64,000 nucleotides of DNA. It comes from Trichobilharzia regenti (Eukaryota > Platyhelminthes > Trematoda > Strigeidida > Schistosomatidae). The notes beneath the pieces were generated by a model. The model was not told where the DNA came from. It was given only the letters and a program-made list of their open reading frames with translations, and did no database searches. Position 1 is the first letter of the stretch. The number at the start of each line of letters is the position of its first letter. The stretch is taken from the NCBI GenBank assembly GCA_944472135.2, contig OX235262.1:26459362-26523361 (forward strand), read 5' to 3'. The translations under genes and the position numbers were made by a program. Shown piece after piece: positions 1 to 11,352 of the stretch.

Positions 1-49
1 ACACTGGCTGGCAGTGGAACTGTACATCGCCAACTGATAGAAGTTAGGA

Positions 50-220
50 CTGATGGACCATTGGATTTCGTCTCAGTGACTGAATGATCAACGGATTATC
101 CTTTTAATCTGAAGGTCTTGACTTCGATCTCTAATGGGAGCATAGGTGCATAGTGCTAAAGACTCATAAGAAAGGACGAAACAGCTTTCTGACAGTACTA
201 CTGTGGTTTTTAATGTTTCT
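50..220 (+). repeat. Degenerate SM-alpha-like repeat
   Basis: The stretch has the order seen in the better copies of this family in the window. A block like the one at about 7840-7900 (minus) comes first, with a degraded TTCGATCTC B-box-like motif near 125. It is followed by an AGGACGAAAC hammerhead-like segment near 173-183 and a shared tail. The CTGATGA half of the core is not intact, so self-cleavage is not expected. Family assignment is by pattern only. Confidence 0.4.
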
Positions 221-230
221 TCGCCTGAAA

Positions 231-1040
231 TCACTTCTTGATTAAACTTAAAATTAATCAAAAACCTGCATTATCGACACTTGAAAGATCTACTAATATG
301 AACAACTTACTGATCGAAGACAATGGTAAGTCCAAAGAACAATTAGCACCAAAGCTTAAAAAATAACAAGGATCTGAATAATGAACACTTTTTCGATCAC
401 ATTTTACTATTTAATCCGTCAACATGTTACTATGCCTTCTACAATAATAAAACACTTAACATAGACAGGCCTATATGTAGAGAATTAGTAAACAAAGCAT
501 CGGAGCATATCAAGGTCATAGCTATATGTGTATATGAATTTGAATGAATGAGGGCTTACTGAAAATTTAGTCATCACACTAATCGATTCTATATTTTGAC
601 TCTAATAATAAATCCTTTGTGTAAAACTATGGCAGAATGGTTCATTTTGTTTCAAATAAATATGACCATTTTCGTTAGAAAAACCAGACATTTATGTCCC
701 AGATAGCCAGAAAAAAATCAATATATACATATGTATGGGCATACGGACATACTTAAGTGGAAGGATTGATTTTTTTTTGCTGTTTATTATAATCGTCTGG
801 GTTAGTGTAAATGAACTAGTCAAAACTTGTAGATATTTTAATTAAAAGTTATGAAGCTAGAACGTAGCTAATCATAACGGCACAATAAATTCTCATAAAC
901 AATTAAACTTAAAATATTTATTTATATTAACTTTAAACAAAGTCGAATGTCAAATAACTTTGGCTAACTACTTGCTATAAGACAGGGATACGCTGGACCA
1001 CCGATAAGAAGACTCGATAAGATTTGCATTTCGCGCGTGG
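231..1040. other. AT-rich intergenic DNA, nothing recognised
   Basis: No ORF, RNA gene or repeat was recognised in this 810-bp AT-rich stretch. Confidence 0.5.
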
Positions 1041-1054
1041 ATGATTAATGTCTA

Positions 1055-1875
1055 ATGTCACACAAACTTAAAGACTTACAAGAGAAAAGCAACAAACTGG
1101 CAGATGAGGCACGCAGCAAAGACAGGACTACAGGTGAACATAGACAAAGTGGAGACGGAGGTGATGAAGATAACCAACCGACGAACAGTAATAACAACAA
1201 CAACAACCAGCACCAGTCACCATCAGAGGGAGAGATTTATCTGGGGTTACCTCCTTCACGTACTTGGCTAGGAAGAATCGTTTCACCCAGTGGCGAAACG
1301 GACGAAGATGTCACAGCCAGCCAGCCAGCCAGAATCGGAAAGGCAAGGCAAGATACGCCTTCACCAACCTGTACCCAATTTGGAAATCTTCTGCAATCAA
1401 CATATGGAACAAGATTCGGATTTTCAACACAAATGTGAAGACAGTCTCTGCTTCTATATGGGTCAGAAACTTGACCAGCGTGTCACGAAAAGCATTTCAA
1501 ACAGGCCGCTGCAGACTTTTATCAACAACTGCCGCCTTCGCTGGCTCCATGCTAAAGATCAAATGAGCGGCCGGGCAGAATGAAACAGCAACAAGAAATT
1601 ATGGAAACAAACCAACCAGGAGCCGATTGTTTAACAAATGTGTAGTAGAAAATGGAGATGGATCGAGCATACATTGAGGAGACATCGTGCGAGTGGAATC
1701 CCAACGGGAAGTGACGAGTGGGTTGTCCTAGGGTGACATGGAGGAGACCGTGTAGTGAGAGATTATGGGCAATCGCGGACCCAGCTGAGGAGGACAACAG
1801 AAAAATGAATAAAGTTGATATGCGTCTTTGAAGCCCTGTGTTCCACTCGGAACCCAAGAGAATAATAATAATAAG
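1055..1875 (+). pseudogene. RTE-like retrotransposon, 3' end remnant
   Basis: Translated across frames, this is the C-terminal tail of an RTE-clade reverse-transcriptase polyprotein. The pieces come in the expected order: a GRIVSPSGETDEDV block near 1278, then an IGKARYAFTNLYPIWKSS-like block, IRIFNTNVKT, a degraded LYGSETW, LQTFINNC and a WRWIEHTLRR-like block near 1655. The frame changes at least three times (1264-1566, 1290-1583 and onward) and stops interrupt it, so it is dead. The N-terminal part (1055-1250) is low-complexity, with an Asn run. The copy ends in an AATAATAAT microsatellite tail near 1861, typical of RTE elements. The catalytic RT domain is missing, as in a 5'-truncated insertion. 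The family call is from remembered motif order. Confidence 0.7.
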
Positions 1876-1999
1876 TGTTTCCTCTGATCTATCCTGGTCA
1901 TGTTAATTTCCGGAAAGATTTCGTCTAATCTTCTACATGAGGAAGTTAAGACAATCTAGTATTAGCCCCTACTTTTACAGTTTGTTACTTACAGGATTT

Positions 2000-2175
2000 C
2001 ATCATGAGCTGACATTAGTTAGATATTCATTGGAAAACCTGGGAGTACTGGACATCTGTTTCGTCCTAGTTTGGGACTCTTCATCGGTACGCACCCACCG
2101 GGATTCGAACCCGTGACCTTCTAGTTACAAGGCGAGCAAGCTCGACATAGTCCAACCGCTAGCCAATGTTTTCGG
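2000..2175 (-). repeat. SM-alpha-like repeat with hammerhead-like core
   Basis: On the minus strand the unit reads: a tRNA-like A-box region near 2160, then a good B-box (GGTTCGAATCC, about 2097-2107), then a hammerhead-like core (about 2045-2093) with CGATGA, a CCCAAACTAGGA helix-II segment and CGAAAC, then the tail shared with other copies. This is the architecture of the schistosome SM-alpha family: a Pol III-type promoter followed by a hammerhead ribozyme. The first core motif is CCGATGA instead of CTGATGA, so catalysis is doubtful. Confidence 0.6.
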
Positions 2176-2685
2176 TGAGTATTCGTCCACACATACGACC
2201 TGCTGCACCCTACTGGTCACGACTTCGCACTAGAACCCCAGGTAACTACCTGAATAAGGCAAGTCCCTAGTGAGCATCTCATTGCTATTCAAGTTTATTA
2301 GTTATTGTATTCTATACTGCTTCTTCTTAATCTCTCCTTGATTTTTGTTACACTTCTAGGGCACTAATATCTGTCAGCCGGACGAGCGCGAAGTCCCTGA
2401 GTCAACTCATTGAAACTGTTGTGGGCGGACACTTGAATTCATGCAATAAATTGGTGAACATCATCTTGTCAGACTCTGAGCATCTTCTCAATACACAATT
2501 CTCCCCCTTGAACCTCATCAAGTAGAAATAAAAGCAACTAAAAGTGTGAACACAGGTCCTAAATTTCATTGCTATTCACCACCGACAGATGAACGTTGTC
2601 ATATAGTGAATATATGATGGTTTTCACCCACCCCACCCCATACAGGCCATGGTATCAACAATATAGTCATATTTAAAGAAATATA
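2176..2685. other. Intergenic, only a short SM-alpha-like tail
   Basis: No gene seen. A short block near 2550-2580 (cattgctattcaccacc) resembles the 3' tail after the hammerhead in the copies at 2765 and 4232. Confidence 0.4.
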
Positions 2686-2689
2686 ACAG

Positions 2690-2790
2690 AAGTAGGCAGG
2701 AAGTGAATCGCTGAGCTCATCACTGATGAGTCAAATACGGGATGAAACACACATTCTAGAATCCACTGCTATTCATCACTCTCCATTGTT
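2690..2790 (+). repeat. SM-alpha-like fragment with hammerhead core motif
   Basis: An intact CTGATGA (2723-2729) is followed by a helix-II-like segment and GATGAAAC (about 2741-2748), then the family tail ending in ttcatcactctcc. The second core box carries T instead of C before GAAA. I could not form a convincing helix I here, so this is a decayed ribozyme copy. Confidence 0.5.
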
Positions 2791-2795
2791 TAAAC

Positions 2796-3350
2796 AATCG
2801 ATAATTAGGTACAAAAATCAATTGAGTAAACATAGCCACTATTCAACATCTATTTTTAAACAGACCAGTTATTGATACGGAATAGAAAAAAATTGTTTAT
2901 ATTGTTACGCTTTTATTTGCCATGTTAAACTACAGCCTACATAAAATATGCAACTTCATTTTGCCAACCACATAGCTCTTAAACGCTATTCGTCAAGAGA
3001 AATCGATTTATTACAAGTAATCGATCAATATTTCATCACGGACATTTAGAAGGATGAAATTCTGACTAAAAGAAAATTAGTAGACATAATTTATCTAAAT
3101 CGTGTAATGTATTCGCAAAACACATTCCCAACAATCTGATAAAATGCACGCCAATTAGTCATATGGATTTATATGAAAAATATAATAAAGCCTTTAAGCG
3201 TTAAAGGAATAGACATAGGTCAAGGTGAAAGGTTGTTTTGAAGGTTTAAATAGCAATGGAAATCAATAAATCAAAGGGGGCTGATAGTACATCCAACTTG
3301 GTATCAAAACAAGGTTTACAAAAGATTTAATGTGACGACAAATTGTTTGA
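2796..3350. other. AT-rich intergenic DNA
   Basis: No gene found. The last 150 bases (about 3200-3340) are distantly repeated at about 3780-3910: both contain a short aatagtac block followed by atatcaaaa/gtatcaaaa and gtttac. Confidence 0.35.
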
Positions 3351-3626
3351 GATGACATCAAGGTGTATATGTCCAAACCAAGTTCACTTTTAACAGTTTG
3401 AAAAAATTTGGGCATTGGATCCATGATATTTATTATAATAAAGGTTTTTTGTGTTTCCCAATGAATGGATAACAAAACGATATTGTTTTTACTGACGTTT
3501 CGCTATTTAATGATGCTAATAGCTTTATCAAAGTATTATTAAACCGGAATTTACAAAATCTCAGCATATATATATATATATATAACAAAGGGGTGAGAAA
3601 ATAGAATTAGGTCAAGTTAAAGGGAC

Positions 3627-3735
3627 ATCAGTTAGAGAACCATTGAAAACCAGGGAGTACTGGACAGCTGCTGTTTCATCCTAGTTTGGGAATCATCGGC
3701 AGTACTCCCTGGTTTTCAATGGTTCTCTAACTGAT
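3627..3735 (-). repeat. Hammerhead-like core enclosed by a 35-bp perfect inverted repeat
   Basis: The arms 3627-3661 and 3701-3735 are exact reverse complements. The 39-nt loop between them, read on the minus strand, carries CGATGA, a CCCAAACTAGGA segment and TGAAAC, the same core seen in neighbouring SM-alpha-like repeats. Two core positions deviate from the hammerhead consensus. It may have formed by foldback duplication of the repeat's 3' tail. Confidence 0.65.
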
Positions 3736-4074
3736 ATCAATCCGTGATCAACCCGTAAAACATAACTAATCCTTACAATCCAAACTATAGAAAGTTAAAG
3801 GGACATATTGAAAGTCAAAATACCAAAGAACATCACTAAACCAAATAACAATGGTAATAGTACGTCTGTTATGATATCAAAATAAAGTTTACTAACTTGA
3901 TCATCGGTCGTCTTTCTGGGGACATTTTTCGTGGTCAAGCTGGTAAATTGGTAAAGATAACAAAACCAAGTGTAGATTTTAACTGAATTTGAGATTTACC
4001 TGTCGATTGATTGGACCGAAGTGCTCGGTCCCAAATTCAATTAAAACTAATATAACCTGTTGCACAAGAGATGG

Positions 4075-4262
4075 CCAGCTCTCTTGGCCCAAGTGGTTTA
4101 GTGGATAACACTTTGGTGTTTGAAACTATGGGCACTGGGTTCGAGCCTCGGTGGGAACATCATCACTCACTGAGAAATGCAGGTACATCCAGTTGATGAG
4201 TTCCAAACAGGATGAAATGTACATCCTGGATTTCACTGCTAGTCACCATCCACCAAGTGTAG
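4075..4262 (+). repeat. SM-alpha-like repeat, best preserved copy
   Basis: Reading plus: an A-box-like segment (agtggtttagtgg, about 4091), a B-box (GGTTCGAGCC, about 4138), and then the hammerhead region at 4187-4231. The family tail ending at ctagtcaccatcc follows. The order of promoter boxes and ribozyme matches the schistosome SM-alpha family as I know it. Confidence 0.65.
4187..4231 (+). ncRNA. Hammerhead ribozyme-like motif
   Basis: Helix I can form from ATCCAG (4187-4192) and CTGGAT (4226-4231), six perfect pairs. The core reads TTGATGA (4193-4199) where the consensus is CTGATGA. Helix II is short (TCC with GGA around AAACA). GAA (4214-4216) is followed by an 8-nt palindrome ATGTACAT (4217-4224) as helix III and then C4225, the expected cleavage position. 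The palindromic helix III would favour dimeric folding. The C-to-T change in the core probably weakens or abolishes activity. Confidence 0.55.
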
Positions 4263-4639
4263 GTTGTTGGATTTGATCAGTGTGTAAAATTATAAAAGCA
4301 GTGTGTGTTTACATAGTGAACTTGCACGTCACATTTGTGTTGATTTTGTCACTTCATGGGGGAGGGAGGTGTTGTAACCAGGTCCGATTCTGTTTTAGTT
4401 CATCATTCCTATTCAGGCAATTTGGATTCCACTTGATATGAAGTGCTTCTGATATTAGACGTTCTTTGTGATTTCTGAAATCCTTCTCGATTATTTCAGT
4501 ATTGTCAAAATCAATTTTGTGCCCTGATTGTTTTGTTTTTCATTAATTGGGAAACACAAAAACCTTTATTATAATGACATCAAGGTGGCTTAGGCATTGT
4601 AACCATTAGGGTTGCTGCAAACCTATGCATACTGTACAA

Positions 4640-5943
4640 CACGAACTAACTAACCTTCTTTGCACTAGTAAATAAACAATTTTCTCCATCCTTATTCCAT
4701 CAAGCTTCATTGTTTTTGTTCTTCATATATTTATAGTTTTCTCAATTTTTTTGTTTTTATTCGTTAAGTATGTGGACGATCTAACCACTTCATTGTTTGT
4801 TAACTTCCAGCTAGACTGTACTAAGATGAACAGCTGTCTCTCAGAAGTCAGTAAATAGTCTTCGTCTAATGGCCTTAAACTAAATCCTTCCAAATTTCAG
4901 ACTGTTAATTTGAGTTTCCAATGTAAAGGAAAGGTAAATGAAGCTGTTATTTCCCATGACCGTTGCAAAATTGATGATAGCGATATAGAAATCAGGTGTG
5001 ACGTTAAGTTTATTGGATTAACTCTTTCTTCTAATCTATCCTGGTCTTCCCACGTCTTAGTTAAATATGCTAAAATATTCTATCTGACAATTTACATTAA
5101 GGATTTAAGGCACTCAAGCATAACTCAACCTCTCCTTCCTCTTACAGTTTGACAACTCTTCCAACTTACCTATTCTTCTTTATTGTTCACCATTATTCTT
5201 TCTTGGATTGCTGACAATAGACTATGTCATACTTCGTAGAGCTCTAAAGACTGTCAGTAGGGCATCGTCATTGATAGGCAATTGATTTTATGCGACAAAA
5301 TTGCCGCGGGAATTTCGTCAGACTGTGAACATTGACTTCACCCGCAGCTCCAACCTTGTACCTCCTCAGGTAAAACAAGTTTTTTCAAAAGACTTTATGC
5401 ACGCACATCTGAGTATAAAAATTCCACGATACAATATTGGCACGTATTTATGTGATGAAAACCTTCTGTGCACTAGTAAATAAACCAATTCCTCCACCCA
5501 TTTATGATCAACCTCTGTCGTTATTATTTTTCTTATATTCTTAACCCTCTCAATTTTTTGTTTACTTTCTTATCAGTGTAAACATCATTTAGGTTTTTTA
5601 ATAGTTGCTATTTTTGTCTTTCCCCTCAGAACAGAACATTAGGTTAGGGTTGAAAAGAGTCTCTTCGCTGAATATTGTGTTGTTAACGCTACAATGGGAA
5701 TTATTAAATTAATCAATAATCTATAACAATCTAAAATTTCGAAACTGAATCAACCATCCTGTTTGTAGCATACCCACTGTTATTTTTATTATTCTAATTT
5801 TGTACTTCGAATATTTTTGGCTTTATACCGTAAATGTGGACAAATTCATCTGGTTAATTTTGTTTATATTTTGAGTAAATAAGATGCAATATTGTGACAA
5901 ATGCTGAGAATCCCATTCTGTATTATAAGTAATGTTTTTGGAA
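4640..5943 (+). pseudogene. CR1-like retrotransposon fragment (same family as 23282-26176)
   Basis: Between about 4760 and 5300 the translation follows the C-terminal RT region of the intact element at 25390-25880. A KYVDDL box (catalytic YADD altered to YVDD) is near 4769, followed by NGLKLNPSKFQTVN, a GLTLSSNLSWSSHV block near 5015, and LRHSSITQPLL near 5110. Stops and shifts break it. From about 5815 to 5943 it matches the 3'-UTR end of the intact copy (atgcaatattgt, then atgctgagaat, cccattctgtat). A 3'-UTR-like block is present twice (about 4650-4755 and 5460-5565), so the copy is rearranged. A SINE abuts its 3' end. Confidence 0.65.
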
Positions 5944-6166
5944 TTTTTTTTCCTTCACGTTCCCCACTGGAACATAGGGCTTCAAGTTAGAGGCATGAAG
6001 TTTCTGTAACAGTGTTTATTTCTACATGCCTCATGCCCAACCTCTCTTCTTTACCAGCATCATTTCTGGCTTAGCGAGGTAAAGGAGTGCGTCAGTGGCC
6101 GGGGGTCGAACCCCGGACTATGTGCATGGTCGGCGAGCGTCCTAACCGCTTTGCCACCGACGCACG
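5944..6166 (-). mobile_element. tRNA-headed SINE
   Basis: Read on the minus strand, the unit starts with a tRNA-like head containing an A-box-like segment (tggcaaagcggttagg) and a B-box (GGTTCGACCC). A body with a ctggtaaagaagagagg block and gcatgaggc follows, and it ends in atgttccagtggggaacgtg and an A-rich tail. The 3' segment resembles the ends of RTE elements in the window (for example near 1840 and 8580), which suggests RTE machinery mobilises it. Confidence 0.7.
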
Positions 6167-6169
6167 TTT

Positions 6170-7475
6170 TTGGAACAAAGTAGATTATTATCATTATAGA
6201 CAGACTGAAAAGACCTAGAAACATCAGTTTTATACTTGGTTACTATAATATGTTTCGCAATAGAAAAGCTGGGTCGACTTTTTCATTATTGAATCGTTCA
6301 GGTGGTGCTATTTGCTTTTGAAGCCCTTACTTGGAGAGGTCAATGAGTCTTCCCAGTGTATATATAACTACATGTATATTAAGCTTGGCAAATACAGTGA
6401 GATGTTAAGTCATTTCGCCCATATCCTAAGGCCTCAGACAAATATAAAGGCTTGACGTTCTCAAATATCCTAATTTAAGCTGTACAAAAAGTATTTCTAA
6501 CTCCAGACATAAATTTCTGTCTAAGTAACAAACTGCTATGATAATGCATTTAGGATAGCTTTATATATATATCCTTTGAAGCGGTAAGTTGGAGAATGGG
6601 TCTTATGAATTATCCTGGGAAATTATTTTCAACCGAAATTTCTGTCAATATTCTTTTTTCTCTTTCTAGTGTGTCTGTTGTGTGTATTAGCTGACTCCTA
6701 CTAAAGAGGCATCTCTGAAGGGTTCTTCTGTAAGGACTTCTAGTAAGAATGCTTAGATAATTCAAATATCAGCTGGATTAAGCAGTGAGCACTGGTGTCA
6801 CATATCGTGCAACACGTAACTCATTTGAAGCCAGATGAGGAGTACCAAGACGGACGAATCTCATGTTTAAAAAATTCAAATGTCAATCAGCAGCTATTAC
6901 CTATTCAACACATTTAGCTAAATTAGTATTGACAACTAATACTTATATACCCACCCCAATATCATTAAAGTTATGTGAATGTCTGAACTGTAGTTACGGT
7001 TATCTTCGATACTACTGTAACAACAGAAGGCAAGACACGGAAGCCAAGGTATATTTTTAAGTGAACAAACCACTATTTATACAGATACAGTTTGATATTC
7101 TCTAAGCAATCATTGAGCGCATGATTTTGGCTTACATTAAACGACATGAAATAGAATATTCAAATAGATATATCATATTATGTTGCCAATGGCGTATTGA
7201 ACTGTGAGAATATGTGAAAGTAATATTCTGTATCACACTATTGTTATAACTGTAGGGAATTGAATGAAGACGTTTTCACCTTATTCTGTCTGCGCCTGAA
7301 CTAATCTGTCTATCTGCTCGTCGGACCTTCCGACTTAGTAAAGCACGCAAATATCAAAAGACAAAGGCTGGACTGTGACTGTGTATTGAAGTGCAATAAC
7401 GATAAAGAAAGCCATGGTATTTATACATTTTACAACAATATGGACAGCTAACAGCATTTGAAATAATTGACCTTA
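6170..7475. other. Intergenic DNA, nothing recognised
   Basis: About 1.3 kb without a credible gene. A 65-codon ORF at 6863-7060 has no recognisable motif and is of the length expected by chance. Confidence 0.4.
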
Positions 7476-7706
7476 ATAGCCAATAACAAAGTGTGTGAGA
7501 AATGATAATATGCCATATGTGCGACATTGACAGTCAGTAACAAAATGTGTGGGAATGGTAATATACCATATATACAAAATTAGCAGTCACTACCAAAATG
7601 CGTGAGAATGATAATATACAAAATTAGCAGTCAATACCAAAATGTGTGAGAATGATAACATACCATAAATGCAAGTTTAAACAGTCAATACCAAAATATG
7701 TGGGAT
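7476..7706. repeat. Tandem repeat, about five units of 44-57 bp
   Basis: Each unit runs agtcaataccaaaatgtgtg, then agaatgataatata, then a variable ccatatatacaaaattagc-like end. The third unit lacks the ccatatat block and is about 44 bp. Units differ by several substitutions, so this is an aged minisatellite. Confidence 0.6.
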
Positions 7707-7770
7707 CCTATCAACTATGAAATGTCCAAGTATAGTCTTGTAGAGATCTAATGAATGAGTGATATAACTT

Positions 7771-7915
7771 AGAGAACCATTGGGGACTCGGGATTACTGG
7801 ACAGCTGTTTCGTCCTAGTTTGAGATGCATCAGTAGTACCTGTATATAACCCACCCACACCCCAGAGATCGAACTAAGGACATCGTTGATCATTCAGCCA
7901 CTGAAACGGAATCCA
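7771..7915 (-). repeat. SM-alpha-like repeat with hammerhead-like core
   Basis: Minus strand: a degraded B-box (TTCGATCTC, about 7867), then CTGATGC (one change from CTGATGA), a helix-II segment with AAACTAGGA, CGAAACAGCTGTCCAGTA (about 7798-7815) and the shared tail. The second core box is intact but the first is not. Confidence 0.55.
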
Positions 7916-8552
7916 GTAGCTAATGAATTCTAGTCTCTGACTATTATGAAATATTAAACATACAGAACACTAAATAAAACGAAAATTGAGAAAAAAGAGT
8001 GTAATGTTTTTTGTTGTTGTTGTGATTGAATTTAGAAGTATTTTGCTCACCATATACCAACTAAGCCTTTTAAGCAGGATAATTACACAAGAACAAGAAG
8101 GATTGTTTCAGTAACAATTGAACTGTAGTACTAGAAGTGTTGTATATAAACTCGCAATACAGTCTATATATTCGTCAAGCAACCTGTGACATACAGTACA
8201 CTTAGGCAATAGTCAGTTGAATGGGATTATTCTCTAGGCTCTCCAGGAAGATATCCGCTAGCAGAGGTCCTGTAAGAGACTCCATCACTTTAACTATAAA
8301 TGAAATCATTAAATCTAAATTGCACACTAAATGTGCATCTCAATAATAATAATAATAGCTCATTTAGTAAATTAGTTGGTATTCTTTTTTTAAATCAATG
8401 TAATCCCATCAAGAAATTATCTAGACTCTAAATGTGTGTATAAAAGATATATATATGGACGACGGTTTTATTATTTGTGATGATAACTGTCCAGCAGTTG
8501 AACTCGTCGGCTGAATTAGACTTTCCTTTTGTTAGATGTTGCTTTAGACAGA
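7916..8552. other. AT-rich intergenic DNA
   Basis: No gene or recognisable repeat apart from short simple-sequence runs (aataataataat near 8343, atatatat near 8447). Confidence 0.4.
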
Positions 8553-9080
8553 GATGATTATTATTGTTCCCTTGGGTTCCTAGTGGAACATACGGCTCCA
8601 ACTTCACGTCTCCCTCCACTTGCTTCTGTCTTCCTCCTGCTGTACTTTTTACCTGCAGCAATGTTAGTCCATGCTCTTTCAAATCCTCTCCACACGATCT
8701 CCTCCATGTCACCCCACCCTCGCACTAACGTCCCACTCGCCACTTGCTTCCCTTTCGGGTTCCACTTGAGCAATGGCCTGACGCACGCGCGATGTCACCC
8801 AGCAGCCTCCTCAGCGACCAAATGTCCAATCCATCTCCACTTTCTCCTGCATATTTGCTGGCCGATTGGTTCTTGTTTTGTTTCTTCCTATAGTTTCTTG
8901 TTGGGGATTCTTTCCGGCCCGGCCATCTAATCTTCAGTATAGAGCCAGCGAAGACAGTTAATTGTTGATAAAGGTCTGCAACAGGCTGTTGGAAATATTC
9001 TTTGTGACCCGCCCACCAAGTTTCTGATCCGTATAGAAGAACTAACTTACTACTGAAAGCAACTATTTACAGTAACTTCA
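8553..9080 (-). pseudogene. RTE-like retrotransposon, 3' end remnant
   Basis: On the minus strand, starting near 9075, the translation follows the RTE C-terminus: VLLYGSETWWAG, a LYQQLTVFAGS-like block, ILKIRWPGR, then SGDGLDIWSLRRLLG. In another frame it ends in MLKWNPKGKQVASG and a CSTRNPREQ terminal motif near 8565. It finishes with an AATAATAAT tail at about 8553-8562. It is 5'-truncated and frameshifted, and is the same family as 1055-1875. Confidence 0.7.
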
Positions 9081-9379
9081 GTAGTTGGGTACCTCTTGGC
9101 AGAGATAGATGTCTTATTCACTCCCTATGCTCTGAAGATTTCCTGCATAGATAAGGTCAATAAAGAACTGGAAAAAAGAAACCGCTTGTAGACAAATCAC
9201 AGTGCCAAAGAAGACACTGTTTATGGGTTAACACGATTGCTGAAGTAATTAATAATCATCTATCCAAGTGTACTGAATGCCCTTTTTATGCTTCTGACTT
9301 AATACATGGCATTCTAGAGTCGAAGTATGACTCGAAAAAGTGTGAATGCTAAACTACCACTTATGTCGGCTTCTACGCA

Positions 9380-10012
9380 CACCTCCCTGCCGATAACTGC
9401 TACCTTGTCGTGGTGGTCGGGCATAAATACCGTAATGACCCAACATGCTAAACTGACTGGGACTCTGTCCCTGCAGGTCCTACCATGTCAGGAAGGTTGT
9501 TTGGATAGCGTTTAATCTAAAAGCAGTTACCATGGTGTGCATGGGCTCCAGTATCCAATCGGATCAAATGGGGTATGAACCCATATGAGTCACCGTCAAC
9601 CATGCGAATGCAGCTCCTGACGCTGCGTTGCGGATTAAACTCCAAGTCAAAGGCTCAGGGGTGGTCCCTTAATAAAACCACCTGCTTCGGTCTGGGCGCC
9701 CGGGCAGTATCTCAGCCCTCACACAATGAATTGAATAAATCAACAAACAACCCAGGAAACTTATCGCATGATATTACACGTGTTGCAATTTCCTTCTTTC
9801 TTCCGTTCCCGATGATAGTTAACGAATACTGTTTGAACTTGTTAAGCATGACTGTTTTCCTTCCATATGAAGTTCTTTATCCGTTCTCTACTTATATATA
9901 TATTTCCTCTTTTTTCTTTTGATCTATGTTGTTTTATTATTATTGTGTGGCGCATCCTTCTTGGTGCCATATTGTACCAAGTTTTTATGGGTTTAAATAA
10001 ATAAATAAATCT
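9380..10012 (+). repeat. Dispersed retroposon-like repeat
   Basis: The unit contains a GC-richer block (cttgtcgtggtggtcgggca near 9406, then caaaggctcaggggtggtcc near 9648 and ctgcttcggtctgggcgccc near 9682). It ends with tgtggcgcatc, a ttggt segment and an AAAT microsatellite tail (9992-10012). The middle and end recur at 11690-11860, so this is an interspersed element with a retroposon-style tail. No coding capacity is visible. I believe similar sequence accompanies retroelements in schistosome genomes but cannot name it. Confidence 0.55.
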
Positions 10013-10299
10013 ACGCACATCTACACTATCACATGCTTTTGTAGAGCTGATTACATTGGATGTTGTAACAGTATTCTCCATAAAAGCGTAGCTGAGCAGT
10101 ACCAGATGTAATTGGTGAATAGTGACCATAGAATGATAAAGTCTTCTAACTATGAACATCTTCATAAGTCACGTCATTCACGCCAACGTGATTTATCCTT
10201 TGAATGGCAACAACTAATAAATTTGAATAATGAATGCAGCTACCATATGCAACTACCTGTATACTATAATATTAGATATTTAACAGGTTCAATCAAGAA

Positions 10300-10490
10300 C
10301 TGACATTAGCTGGAGAATCATTGAAAACCAATAGGGAGTACTGAACAACCATTTCGTCTTAGTTTGGAGCTCTTCATCCGCATGCACTCACTGGATTTCG
10401 AACCCAAGAGCGTCAAATTGTAGTTAGGACTTCCTAGTACTCTCTGGCTTTCCAACAGTTCTCTAATTGATGTCAACAAGTGATCAAACC
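10300..10490 (-). repeat. Degenerate SM-alpha-like repeat
   Basis: Minus strand: a B-box remnant (GGTTCGAAATCC, about 10397), GGATGA, a helix-II-like AAACTAAGA, CGAAAT, then a tail reading into the ccaatggttttc-type end shared with the copies at 2030 and 3640. The tail block is partly repeated in inverted form near 10440-10470, as around 3627-3735. Confidence 0.5.
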
Positions 10491-11349
10491 TACAACCAAT
10501 TAAATCCCTTCAAGCTAACACTTAGAAAACAAATAAGTCATTGATTGTTTCACTCATAAATCAGCCGTTTTCATGAATATTTACAAATCAATATACACAA
10601 ATAGTAAAGTAATATAGAAAAACGAAATAGTGTTACACACACTTTTTGTTTTCATCAGCCGTATGTACATGTTTACAAATAAGATAAAACTAATTATGGA
10701 ATAACCAAAATTACATAGAAAAGAAACAACTTCTAAAAGAAAAAGATCGATATTTCTTCTGTAATAGTGATAACAACAAATAAAACCAATAATAATAACA
10801 ACGCGAAAGAATCTCCACAAAAAAGAAGTTACACAAAGATAGAAATCAATAGTTAAACAAAGAAAAATTATCGAACAGCATCATTGAAGTAGTATGTATG
10901 CATCTTGTAAAAGTTATGATCAAGATCTTCGTATTGGTTTAAGTTCTTGCTGTTGTTCAGATATATGTCATAAAATCAATTCAACATAATAACGATAAAT
11001 AAATAATCATTTCTATTTTTTCTTTTTAAACTAGTTATTCCTCTTCACCGACTAGTGAGAATGTGTTCAACTTACGTCTAGTAAATGTGACTAATGATTT
11101 TGAAAATTGAATATATATTTCAAGGTAAAATTAAACTGTACTATCCATCGACTCTATACACGACCTGGTACTATATTAAGAGTGGATAGACTTTAGTCTT
11201 CCTCTTGAAATGCTCTGATGTAACCACGCGTTCATAGCCTCTAAAATGTAAGTTCTGTTCACCTTTTTTACGCATCACAGGTGTCCCTTACAAAAGGGAA
11301 TGGGAGAATATGGAAGTTTGGCCCTCACAACTGGACTACGGGATAGACT
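10491..11349. other. AT-rich intergenic DNA
   Basis: No gene recognised. The 79-codon minus ORF at 10581-10820 is hydrophobic and Phe/Ile-rich, as expected of AT-rich noncoding sequence. Confidence 0.4.
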
Positions 11350-11352
11350 GTG

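Larger units (their letters stand above)
3352..4587. repeat. Long-spaced inverted repeat bounded by 14-bp direct repeats
   Basis: The motif atgacatcaaggtg occurs at 3352-3365 and again at 4574-4587. A 30/31-bp inverted pair (one arm at 3432-3462, the other at 4546-4575, one indel apart) lies within. The layout suggests a decayed mobile element, but I find no transposase ORF between the arms. The left direct repeat is about 67 bp outside the left arm, so it is not a simple target duplication. Confidence 0.4.

Noticed and set aside
7476..7706. CRISPR-like array
   Set aside because: Units are contiguous and diverged, without constant repeats and unique spacers; it is a minisatellite in eukaryotic DNA.
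8529..8930. 133-codon plus ORF
   Set aside because: Antisense to the minus-strand RTE 3' remnant at 8553-9080.
10581..10820. 79-codon hydrophobic minus ORF
   Set aside because: Phe/Ile/Tyr-rich translation typical of AT-rich noncoding sequence; no start context or homology.
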